From: Lichina pygmaea
Lineage: Eukaryota; Ascomycota; Lichinomycetes; Lichinales; Lichinaceae
NCBI GenBank assembly: GCA_963422465.1
Contig: OY730170.1
Coordinates: 1,922,001-1,986,000, forward strand
DNA: 64,000 bases
Direction of reading: 5' to 3'
Below, piece by piece: positions 54,150-64,000 of the stretch. Positions within the stretch are counted from its first letter, which is position 1; every line of letters starts with the position of its first letter. A program made the translations under genes and the position numbers. The notes beneath the pieces are model-generated. The model searched no databases. It was given only the letters and a program-made list of their open reading frames with translations, and was not told where the DNA came from.

Positions 54150-57100
54150 GTCTCTAATGTATTTTTTTATTTTATTTTATTTGATTCTTACACTGATAGT
54201 AGCTTTACAGCCATGCAGATCTTCTAGCTAGTAGTGAACTCCTTCAGAAAACCTTTAAAGGAATAAAAACTGAAGGCAGGGTGTGACTAGGAGATGTAAC
54301 AAAAGGAATCTTGAAGTGTCTGGTAGGAGAAAAAAGATCTAGGTATTAGATTGGGAATAGTGGAGTTTGAAAGCCAGGTTAAACTGGTTTAGTCTTTTCA
54401 AAACATAAACCAGTACAGAAACTTCTGTAGAAGCTCTGGGTTTGAAATATTAGTGGTGAAGTCTTGGGGATTAAAAGAAGCTTGTTGTCTTTGTCTTGAA
54501 TAGAGAGAACATGAAGAAGTGATGTGTTTTGCAGTTTCCTCTGCTTGGCCACACATACATAAAGAGGTAGCAAAATCAGGAACTCCAGCTCTGAATAGAA
54601 AACTTGCCAGACCAATTCTCCCAGTTCTGATTTGTAGTAGCAGACTTGCCTCAGCTTTCTGTAGCTTTTTGTAGAGCTCCAGATTATCTTTGTGTGGCTT
54701 TGGGCAGAAAGTCTGCCAACCTGGGTGGCTTCTTCTTTTCTTCTCTTCCTATTCGTTTTCCCACTCTTTAGTAAAAAGCTTTTGTAGTTCTTTCTTTGAA
54801 CTAGCCTGGTTAGTGGTTATTTGACTTAACCAAGTGAACTTCCAATTTGGAGAGATAGTTGATGATTTCTTTAAAAGTTTCCTCAGTGAAGAAGTATAGG
54901 AAGAAATAGTAGAAAAGGTACTGTCAAGAAGAGCTTTCAGAGAGAAGGTTTGGATGGAAGAGAGAAAACAGACTGTGCGGAGTTTGAAATAAAGATCTAG
55001 AGGTAAAAGAAAAAGCTCACTCTCTAATAGAAAAGAGGGAGTAGCTTTGAAAGCACCTCCAATAAGTCTTAGACATCTGTTTTGAAATAAAACAAGAGAA
55101 GAGATATTAGAAGATTTTCTTAGAGAGTTGAACCAGATCCCCACTGCATAGCTCAGAAGAGATCTGAGTATAGCAGTGTACACAAGACATGATGTGAGAA
55201 CTGGGAAGCCCCAAGTTGAGTAGGAAGTTCTAGAGAGAGAGGAAAGTGCTTTCTGTGCTTTTTGAAGAATAATCCTCTGGTGTTTATGCCAGTGGGACTT
55301 TGCATCCAGATACACTCCTAGTACTCGCACTTCTTCTTTTAGTCTTAGAACCACATTCTCTAGTCTTAGCTGAAGCTGAAGATTGTCTGATCTTCTTCTG
55401 GAAAAATGAAGTATTTTATATTTCTTAGGAGAGAAGACTATTCCATGTCTTGCAGCCCAGGACAGATATTTGAGATGTGTGTTCTTCAACTTCAGAAGGT
55501 TGCTTTTCAGAGAATGACCAAAAGCAAGCAGATTTGTATCATCTGCAAATCCCAGAGCAGGAACACCAGAAGAGGGAGTATGCACTGTTTCATGCAGTTC
55601 AGAAATATAAAATAGAAAAAGAATAGGGGATAAAGGAGAATCTTGGGAAACTCCACAGTGAATAGAAATAGGGAAAGACTCAGAGTCATCAAAAACAAGA
55701 GTGGTAGAGTGCTTAGTGCAGAAACTGTAGATCCAAGAAGTTAGCCAGAAAGGGATACTTTTTCTTTCTAGAATTTACTGTAGAATCTCAGGTAGAACTC
55801 TGTCATAGGCTTCTAAGATATCCAGAGAGAGAAGAGATGCAACCATGCCTTTCTTCCAGACTTTCTCCACTTGGGAGGTCAGGAGGAAAAGTGCTGAATC
55901 TGTTGATCTTTCTTTCCTAAAGTCTATCTGGATTTCTGGCAATAGACTAGCTTCTTCTGCTACTTTGCTTAGTCTGGCTGCAGTAATAGCTTCCATCAGT
56001 TTACCTGTTGTGTTCAGCAGAGCTATAGGGCACCAGACTTTAGCTTGATTGTAGGTTTCTTTGCCAGGTTTTCTCAAGCAGACTGTTTTTGCACTCTTGA
56101 ACTTTTCTGGAAAGTACTCCAGTTTCCAGTATGTTGAGGTCAGAGTGGCTAGAGCTTGGCAGAACCTGGGCCCCAGAGCTTTCAGAAATCTATTTGGCAG
56201 TTTGTCTTTTCCTCCTGCTGTGAAAGATTTCTTTTTAGCCAGAATTTGCTCCCCTTCTTCACATGTTACTTCCTGGGAGAGCTGTATCTCAGGGACAGTC
56301 TGGAAGCTTTCTGGGCTTGGTTCTGGGACTAGAGCTTTTGGGAAAAACTGCTGTGAGAAAGCTTTAGTCTTTTCCTCAAAGGTCTTAGCTGTTCCTTCTT
56401 GAGTTTCTAGATCAGGAACCAGAGGAAGATCAGAAGTCTTGTTAGCTTTGGACTTTCCCCACTTTGCAAGCTTCCAGAACTTTGAAGAGCTGGCCAGTTC
56501 ATGGATTTGGTGTCTGAAGGTATTCTGCTTTCCATCTCTGATTGCTTTTTTCTTGAGCTTGGTTGCTTGCTCAAGTTTCTCTTGACTTGCTTGCCTTCTT
56601 TGCACTTTTCTTCTTAGTCTTCTTTCTTCTTTGACTTTGTTTTGGATCTCTTGATTCCACCAGGGGACTGAGTAGTAAGATTGCTTCTGGAGCTGTGTGG
56701 ATTTGCTTGCTATTTCTTGGAGAAATTTGTCAAGATACTCCAAGTACTTATACACTTCATATTTGTCTTGGAAGTGGAAGAGCAGCTGTAGCTTCTCACA
56801 CTCTGATCTTGCAAGGTTTGAGTCCAGTGTCTTCCAGTTTCTCTCTGGTTTCCAGGTTTTCCTTGGGGGCTCCAGATCCAGGCTAGTTAGTATAGGTCTG
56901 TGGTCAGACCCATGGAAGAACTGGAGAGCCACTTTAGAGAAGATCAGAGAATTAGAAAGAGAGGAAGAAATAAAGGACAGATCAATTGCAGAACATGGTT
57001 TCTCAGAAAGAGATCTTGCTCTGGTGGGAGTGAAAGGTGCAATAGCTAGATCCAGATTTAAATCTTTTATTAGACCTTGGAACTTGTTTGCAGTCTCAGA

Positions 57101-57820
57101 GTACAGTTTTCTTTTCTTTGACCAGTCTGGATAGTGTAGGTTTGAGTCTGTGAGGAGAATATATTGTCCTGGTTCTTGTAAAGTATTTTGAAGTAGACAG
57201 AAGTGCTTCTGATGCCTCTGTGTAGTTTTCTTGACTTGAGGGAGTGAAATAAAGATTATGTACCCAAAGAGAAGTAGAATAGTTTTGCAAGTAGATTTCA
57301 AGAGAAACAAAGTCTTTACTCCAGAAAGTAGGGTGAAGAGAAGAGAGTTTCAGATTTTTGTTAATAAGAAAAAGTGTTCTGCCAATCTCTGAACAGTAAA
57401 GAGAAAAAAAAGAAGAGAAAACAGTTAAGGTGCTTGTTTCTATGTGGGGATTCTTCCAGAACTCTTGAAGTGCAATAATATCCACTTCTTGAACAGCTGA
57501 GGTTGCTAGCAGTAGCTCTTGGACTGATTGGCTTTTTTGCACATTGTACTGGAGAAGTGTAAGCTTTGTGTCTTTCATACAGACATCTCTGCATCAAAGA
57601 TCTTGAAGGGGTTAGCTGGTAGCTTTCCTCCAGAGTTGGCTGATCTTGAAGAGAGTATTTGAACTTCTGGAAGTGTACCCCTAAGTCTCTCTGAGCTTCT
57701 GCATGGCTCAGCTGTTTTACATCTTTTCCCTTCTGGTAGAGACAGAGAGAGGGAAAGACATAACTGGAGGTTGTGGAGCTGGAACAGAAGTAGTTATTAG
57801 GGTCTTATATTTCCCTGAGC
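54150..57820 (-). mobile_element. LINE copy A, 5'-truncated
   Basis: A minus-strand copy running from the last 80 codons of ORF1 (about 57820-57585, ending ANPFKIFDAEM) through ORF2 to an (ATAAA)n tail at 54150-54180. ORF2 opens MKDTKLTLLQYNVQKSQSV at 57578 with an APE-type endonuclease (VDIIALQEFWKN; DSNLHYPDW; GSDHRPILTSLDL). The reverse transcriptase follows: ARLSKVAEEASLLPEIQIDF, LSLDILEAYDRVLPEILQ, FADDTNLLAFGHSLK. A Cys/His segment stands near the end. The frame changes at least four times and is not functional. I see no RNase H motif. Clade Tad1/I-like by architecture. Confidence 0.85.
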
Positions 57821-58323
57821 AGTGTCAGCACCAGAACCACGCTGTTCAAGGACCATCACTTTTGGCAAAGACAGCAATTTGTCATATGTTCTGGAAAACA
57901 GCCGACATCCTGTCCCGACCCACCCAAACCTTAAGGTGAAAACCCATCACCTTTGAGAATCACACGTGATTGTCAAAAGTTGTGATCTTGGGATCCATGA
58001 TCTGTTTCTTCAACAACCAGCAACCCAGCCACAACCAGAGAGAGAGAGTCTGAGAATAAGAGGAATGGTTAGAGTCTGACTGACTCTGGAGCTAGCAGAG
58101 TCCTTGACTCAAGGAAAGTCTAGATAGGGGGTCTGGTCACTAGTCTAGGCAAATACTCCTAGCTTTATCAAGAGCTTAGTTGGAATAAGCTGCCCAGGAA
58201 AGTCTAGTCTTGGAGTCTGGTCCCAGGACTAGATTATTACTGCTGGGAAACCAGGTGACTCCTCTCTCTCTGGCACTACTTCACAGACTGGAAACAGTTG
58301 ACCTGTGCCAAGCAAGCTCCACC

Positions 58324-59718
58324 ATGGCACTAAAAAAGAAAAAACCCACTTCTTTAGAAACCAATCCCAGAACACCACTAGCCACACCAGCTTCCAGTCT
58401 CTCTAACACTCAAGCTAGTCCTCCCACCACTGAAAGTACTATACAGAAAGACTGGGAACTTCTTAACTCCTGGCTAAAAACCCAAACAGTTCCAGAACCA
58501 GTCAGAAAAAGCTGGGAGAACCTTAAGCAAAAACTCTCTGCAGAGCTGCAGACTAGCACTGTCCAGCCTCTACCCTCTGGCATTACCAACAAGATTATCC
58601 AGGAGCTTGAAAACCTCAACAAACATCTAGATAGACAAGAGGCAAAACTATCTTATGCACAGGCAGCTGCAAAAACTTCCTCTGCTCAAATTCCACTAGC
58701 TTCCAGAATTCTCAAAGAGGTTCTGGTACACCCTGGGCACCAGTCTCCAGACATGGCCAACAGAACCCATGTCCAGCTCTTCCAAGCCCTCCAAGACAGA
58801 GTCCCAAGCCCTTATAACAAACAGATCAGGGCAGTGAGAAAACTCCCATCAGAGAATATTCTTATTCACACAGAGAGCCAGGAAACTAAGCTTTTTCTGG
58901 AAAAGGATTCATCCTGGACTGCAACTATCTTCAACACAAAGGCAATAGTCCAGCCCAAGAGATTCCCAGTTCTGGTTCATGGAGTCAGAACAGCAGATAT
59001 CCAGCCAGAGAATCTGGAGGACACCTGCAAAAAAATCCAGACTAGCAACCCTTCTCTTGGCAAACAGATCACTATTCTGAGAGTATATTGGTTCAAGAAA
59101 TCCATAGCTCAAAAGAAACAGGTCATCTCTCTCCACCTGGATCTCTCTACTCCCCAACAGGCTAATCTTCTTATTGAGAATAGACTAGTGCTGGGACACA
59201 GACTACATGAAGTGGAACCCTTCCTGGCAAACACAGTTATTGCACAATACTTCAAGTGCTTTGGCTATGGCCACCAAGCTCATGCCTGCAGGAACAGAAC
59301 TGCCTGTGGAGCATGTGGTGGACAACATGAGAGGAGAGCATGCCCAATTCCTGAAAACTTGCTGAAACCAAAATGCTGCAATTGCCAGGGATCTCACCCA
59401 GCCTGGGCTAGCACATGCCCAGTACGCCAGGAAGCAGCCAAGAGAGCCAGGGAAGCTTGGATTTCACGCCCAGGGAAGTATGAGATCCCAATCTCTACAT
59501 CTCTGACACCAGTACCCCAATCTCCAGCTACATCTTTCTCTTTCTCCCAGCCACTCCCAGGGGGAAAAAAACATAAAACAGCTGAGCCAACCAGAAGCTC
59601 AGAGAGAATCAGGGGAATCTGTCCAGAAGTTCAAATTCTTGGGGCAAGATCAACAAATAATAAGGGAAAAGTATCAGCCAACCCTTTCAAGATCTTTGAA
59701 GATGAGATGTCTACATGA
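58324..59718 (+). CDS. LINE copy B ORF1 (gag-like, zinc knuckles)
   Basis: Intact frame of 464 residues starting MALKKKKPTSLETNPRTPLA in an ideal context (CCACCATGG). The middle holds a Gln/Lys-rich helical part (LNKHLDRQEAKLSYAQAAAK) and an RRM-like region. The end has three zinc knuckles of the CCHC/CCHC-like type: CFGYGHQAHACRN, CGACGGQHERRACP and CCNCQGSHPAWASTCP. Such proteins bind the element RNA. The stop overlaps the ORF2 start in the tetranucleotide ATGA (59715-59718). Confidence 0.88.
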   Translation: MALKKKKPTSLETNPRTPLATPASSLSNTQASPPTTESTIQKDWELLNSWLKTQTVPEPVRKSWENLKQKLSAELQTSTVQPLPSGITNKIIQELENLNKHLDRQEAKLSYAQAAAKTSSAQIPLASRILKEVLVHPGHQSPDMANRTHVQLFQALQDRVPSPYNKQIRAVRKLPSENILIHTESQETKLFLEKDSSWTATIFNTKAIVQPKRFPVLVHGVRTADIQPENLEDTCKKIQTSNPSLGKQITILRVYWFKKSIAQKKQVISLHLDLSTPQQANLLIENRLVLGHRLHEVEPFLANTVIAQYFKCFGYGHQAHACRNRTACGACGGQHERRACPIPENLLKPKCCNCQGSHPAWASTCPVRQEAAKRAREAWISRPGKYEIPISTSLTPVPQSPATSFSFSQPLPGGKKHKTAEPTRSSERIRGICPEVQILGARSTNNKGKVSANPFKIFEDEMST

Positions 59719-62700
59719 AAGACTCAAAGCTCACACTTCTCCAGTATAATGTGCAAAAAAGCCAATCAGTCCAAGAGCTACTTCTAGCAACCTCAGCTCT
59801 TCAAGAGGTGGACATTATTGCACTTCAAGAACCCTGGAAAAACCTCACCTGGAGATAAGCACCTCTACTGTTTTCTCTTCTTTTCTTCCTCTTTACTGTT
59901 CAGAGATTGGTAGAACACTTTTTCTTATTAATAAAAACCTGAAACTCTCTTCTCTTCATCCTACTTTCTAGAGTAAAGACTTTATTTCTCTTGAAATCTA
60001 CTTGGAAAACTCTTCTACTTCTCTTTGGGTGCATAATCTTTACTTTACTCCATCAAGTCAAGAAAACTATACAGAGGCATCAGAAGCTCTTCTCTGTTTA
60101 CTCCAAAATGCTTTACAAGTACAAGGACAACATATTCTTCTCACAGATTCAAACCTCCACCACCCAGACTGGTCAAAGAAAAGAAGACTGTACTCTGACA
60201 CTGCAAACAAGTTCCAAAGTCTAATGAAAGATTTAAATCTGGATTTAGCTATTGCACCTTTTACTCCCACCAGAGCAAGATCTCTTTCAGAAAAACCATG
60301 TTCTGCAATTGATCTGTCTTTTATTTCTTCTTCTTTTTCTAACTTCCTGATTTTCTCTAAAGTGGCTCTCCAGTTCTTTCATGGGTCTGACCACAGACCT
60401 ATACTAACTAGCCTGGACCTGGATTCTCCAAGGAAAACCTGGAAGCCAGAAAGAAACTGGAAGACACTGGACTCAAACCTTGCAAGAGTAGAGTGAGAAG
60501 CTACAGCTACCTTCCCACTTTCAAGACAAAGATGAAGTGGATAAGTACTTGGAGTACCTGGACAACTTTCTCCAAGAAGTGGCAAGCAAATGTACACAGC
60601 TCCAGAAGCAATCTGGTCACTCAGTTCCCTGGTGGAACCAAGACATCTAAAACAAGGTTAGAGAGGAAAGAAGAGTAAGAAGACAAGTTCTCAGAGGACA
60701 GGCATCCCAAGAAGACCTTGAGCAAGCAACTAAGAACAAGAAAAAAGCAGTCAGAGAGGGAAACCAGACCACCTTCAGACAACAAGTCCATGAGCTAGCC
60801 AGTTCTTCAAAATTCTGGAAGCTTGCAAAGTGGGGAAAAACAAAAGCCAACAGGACTCCTGATCTTCCCCTGGTCCCAGACTTGGAAACTCAAGAAGGAC
60901 TAGCTAAAACCTTTGAGGAGAAGACAAAAGTATTCTCAGCCCAGTTCTTCCCCAAAGCACTTGTTCCAGAACCAAGTACAGAGAGTTCCCAGAGTACTCC
61001 AGAGATCCAGCTTTCTCAGGAAGTTACTGCTGAAGGAGTGGAACAAATCCTGAACAAAAAGAAACCTTTCACAGCAGGGGGAAAAGATAAGCTGCGAAAT
61101 GGATTTCTGAAAGCTCTGGGTTCCAAGTTCTGCCAAACTATAGCTGTTCTCACATCAACATGCTGGAGACTGGAATACTTTCCAGAGAGGTTCAAGAATG
61201 CAATGACAGTCTGTCTAAGAAAACCTGGTAAAGGATGCTATAACCAAGCTAAAGCCTGGCGCCCTATAGCTTTGCTAAACACAACTGGCAAGCTGATGGA
61301 AGCTATTACAGCAACCAGGCTAAGCAAGGTAGCAGAAGAAGCTAGACTTTTGCCAGAAATCCAGATGGGCTTCAGGAAAGGAAGATCAACTGAATCAGCA
61401 CTCTTCCTACTAACTTCCCAAGTGGAAAAAGTCTGGAAGGAAGGCATGGTTGCATCTGTACTTTCTCTGGATATCTCAGGAGCCTATGAAAGAGTTCTAC
61501 CTAAGATCCTCCAACAAATCCTAGAGAGAAAAGGAATTCCTCTCTGGCTATCTTCCTGGATTCTCTCTTTCTGCACCAGTTGTTCTACTACTCTTGTGTT
61601 TGATGACTCTGAGTCTTCTGCTATTCCTATTCACTGTGGAGTTCCCCAAGGTTCCCCTTTATCTTCTATTCTATTTCTATTTTACATTTCTGAACTTCAT
61701 GAAACTGTACACTCTCCTTCCACTGGTGTTTCTGCTCTGGGATTTGCAGATGATACAAATATGCTTGCATTTGGACACTCTCTAAAAAGCAACCTTCTGA
61801 AGTTAAAGAACACACACCTCAAATGTCTATCATGGACTGCAAGACATGGAATAGTCTTCTCTCCTGAGAAATATGAAATACTTCATTTTTCCAGAAGAAG
61901 ATCAGACAATCTTCAGCTTAAGCTCAGACTAGGGAATGTGATTCTAAGACCAAAAGAAGAAGTGCGAGTATTAGGAGTGTACCTGGATGCAAAACTCCAC
62001 TGGTATAAGCACCAGAGAATTATTCTTCAAAAAGCTCAGAAAGCACTTTCCTCTCTTTCTAGAACTTCATATTCTACTTGGGGTTTCCCAGTCCTCACAT
62101 CACGTCTTGTGTACACTGCAATACTCAGATCTTTACTGAGTTATGCTGTGGGGATCTGGTTCAATCCTCTAAGAAAATCTTCTAATATCTCTTCTCTTAG
62201 CATATTCCAGAATAAATACCTGAGACTTATTGGAGGTGCCTTCAAACCCACTCCATCTTTCTTATTAGAGAGTGAGCTTTTTCTTTTACCTCTAGATCTC
62301 TATTTTAAATTTCACAGTCTGTTTTCTCTCTTCTATCCAAACCTCCTCTCTGAAAACACTTCTGGACAATATCTTTTCCAATATCTCCCACTATGCCTCT
62401 TCTGTGAAGAAACCTTTAAAGGAATCCTCAACTATCTCCCCCTATTGGAAGTTCACTTGGTTAAACCAATTAACTACTAACCAGGCTAGTTCAAAGAAAA
62501 AACTACAGAAACTCTTTGTTAAAGAGTGGGAAAACCAATGGGAGGAGAAGAAAAGAAGAAGCTACTCTGGGTGGCAGGTGTTTTGTCAAAAGCCTCACCA
62601 CAACAACCTGAAGCTCTACAAAAAGCTACAGAAAGCTGAGGCAAGTCTACTACTACAAACCAGAACTGGGAGAATTAGCCTGGCAAGTTTTTCATTCAGA

Positions 62701-62952
62701 GCTGGAGTTCCAGATTTTTCTACCCCTTTATGTGTCTGTGGTCAAGCAGAAGAGACAGTGAAACATATCACCTCTTCATACTCTTTTTATTCAAGTCAAA
62801 GACAGCAAGCTCCTTTTAATTCTCAAGATTTCACTTCTATTATTTCAAACCCAGAGCTTCTACAGAAGTTTCTATACTGGTTCATGTCTTTGAAAAGACT
62901 GAACCAGTTTAATCTGGCTTTCAAACTCCACTATTCACACTCTAATATCTAG
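59715..62952 (+). pseudogene. LINE copy B ORF2 (endonuclease-reverse transcriptase), broken
   Basis: Starts MKDSKLTLLQYNVQKSQSVQ in the ATGA overlap with ORF1, with an early stop after about 48 codons and further frame changes near 59990, 60500, 60880 and 62400. Domains in order: APE endonuclease (IIALQEPWKN; LTDSNLHHPDWSKKR; GSDHRPILTSLDLDS); reverse transcriptase in the longest frame 60882-62480 (GFRKGRSTESALFLL; LDISGAYERVLP; CGVPQGSPLSSILF; LGFADDTNMLAFG); a thumb-like region (LGVYLDAKLHWYKHQRI); and a final Cys/His motif CVCGQAEETVKHI. No RNase H motif is seen. Confidence 0.85.
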
Positions 62953-63135
62953 AAGTTTTCTTTCTACCAGTCACTACAAGATTTCCTTTTGCTACATCCT
63001 CTAGTCACCCCCAGTCTTCAGTTTTTATTTCTCTAAAAGTTTTCTGAAGAAAATCACTCTTAGCTAGAAGATCTGCATGGCTGAAAAGCTACTATCAGAG
63101 TAAGAATCAAATAAAAAATAAATAAATAAAATATA

Positions 63136-64000
63136 TTTCCCTGAGTGTGTGTTCCATGCTTCCCTTGCCTTCATGGCTACTTCTTGGTGTACTGGGCAGG
63201 CACTGGCCCAGGCTGGGTGAGCTCCTCCACAGTTGCAGCACTTTGGCTTGAGAAGATGCTCTGGAACTTTGCAAGCTCTTCTTTTATGCTGGCCTCCACA
63301 GGCACCACAAGCAGCTTTGTTCTTGCAGAAGTGGGCTTGGTGTCCATAGCCAAAGTACTTAAAACATTGTGCAATAACTGTGTCTGCCAGAAAAAGTTCT
63401 GCTTCATGCATTCTATGCCCTATCACTAGCCCACTCTCAATCAAGAGGTTAGCTTGTTCAGGGGTAGCAAGATCCAGATAGAGAGATGTGACTGGCTTTT
63501 TCTGGGTAATAGCTTTCTTAGACCAGTAAGCTCTCAGAATAGTGATTTGCTTGCTCAGTGATAGGTTGCTGTTCTGGATTGTCTGGCAGGTTTTCTCCAG
63601 ATTTTCAGACTGGATATCTTCAGTTCTGACTCCGTAGATCAGGACTGGGAATCTCTTGGGCTGGATAGTTGCTTCCTTTGTGAAGATAGCTAATACTCAG
63701 GTGGAGTCTCTCTCCAGGAAGGTCTTGGTTTCTTGGCTTTCTGTGTTGATAAGAATATTCCCTGAGAGAAGTTTTCTTATTGCTCTGACCTGCTTGTTGT
63801 AGAGGCTGGGTAGTCTATCTTGTAGAGCTTGGAAAAGCTGGATGTGAGTTCTGTTAGCTATGTCAGGTGTCTGGCTGCCAGGGTGCACAAGGACTTCTTT
63901 GAGAATTCTTGAGGGTAGAGGGATTTGTGCTGGAATAGATTTCTGGACAGCCTGGGCATATGATAGCTTGGCTTCTTGTTTGTCCAGCCACTTGTTGATG
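63136..64000 (-). mobile_element. LINE copy C, ORF1 portion (runs off the window)
   Basis: Minus-strand ORF1 fragment related to copy B: AKLSYAQAVQKS near 63960, IANRTHIQLFQALQDRLPSL, then the zinc knuckles CFKYFGYGHQAHFCKNKAAC and CCNCGGAHPAWASACP, stopping at HSGKYI. It has at least one in-frame stop (near 63697). The copy ends exactly where the A-rich tail of copy B begins, so one of the two was cut by the insertion of the other. Confidence 0.8.

Larger units (their letters stand above)
57985..63135 (+). mobile_element. LINE copy B, longest copy
   Basis: A plus-strand copy with a 5' leader (about 57985-58323; start not fixed), intact ORF1, a broken ORF2 and an A-rich (AAATA)n tail at 63103-63135. 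It stands head to head with copy A and abuts copy C tail to 3' end. Both A and B share ORF2 text closely, so they are members of one subfamily. About four to five frame breaks disable ORF2. Confidence 0.85.

Overview
The window reads as nuclear DNA of a filamentous ascomycete (Pezizomycotina; a Sordariomycete is my guess, but the sequence alone does not settle it). The genes are GC-rich, carry short spliceosomal introns (mostly 50-95 nt) and encode proteins typical of that group: Utp8, the Vps38/UVRAG-type protein, the Mhr1 type of mitoribosomal protein, a Nha1/Cnh1 antiporter with a long tail, and an MNPFRRK-type conserved protein. No bacterial or organellar features are present.

Layout. 1-2.5 kb: GC-rich, no supportable gene. 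3.6-7.5 kb: a large low-complexity conserved fungal protein. 7.5-10.5 kb: relics and simple repeats. 10.5-15.2 kb: divergent amino-acid biosynthesis pair HOM3 (-) and ILV2 (+). 15.2-18.2 kb: a gene-free transposon graveyard with a 1.8-kb terminal-inverted-repeat element holding a LINE tail, a tRNA-like SINE and a smaller inverted-repeat unit. 18.2-22.4 kb: COX10 (+), NMN adenylyltransferase (-), and a CSN8/PSMD8/eIF3K-like protein (+). 23.5-24.2 kb: a 5'-truncated LINE with a clear 12-bp target duplication. 25.5-27.3 kb: a divergent splicing pair, RDS3/PHF5A (-) and a pinin-domain protein (+). 28.2-48.0 kb: a block that begins with the C-terminal half of an ELG1/ATAD5-type clamp unloader and ends with what looks like its N-terminal half. 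Between the halves lie the Na+/H+ antiporter (-), a small membrane protein (+), LAG1 ceramide synthase (+), VPS38 (-), MHR1 (+) and UTP8 (-). 49.4-52.1 kb: a BTB-domain protein. 52.2-64 kb: AT-richer, CpG-poor DNA with a possible solo LTR and three long copies of one LINE family.

The main observation is the ELG1 arrangement. The two halves lie on the same strand but in swapped order, about 19.8 kb apart, each with an intact reading frame, as if a circular copy of the block had been opened inside ELG1 and put back. The second is direct evidence of CpG decay: a SINE copy at 53.2 kb differs from the one at 16.5 kb mainly by CG to TG/CA changes, and the LINE-rich right arm is almost CpG-free while keeping CA dinucleotides. 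That is unlike classical CpA-directed RIP.

Exon boundaries were read by eye from splice signals, frame continuity and remembered family sequence; none was tested by alignment or RNA data.
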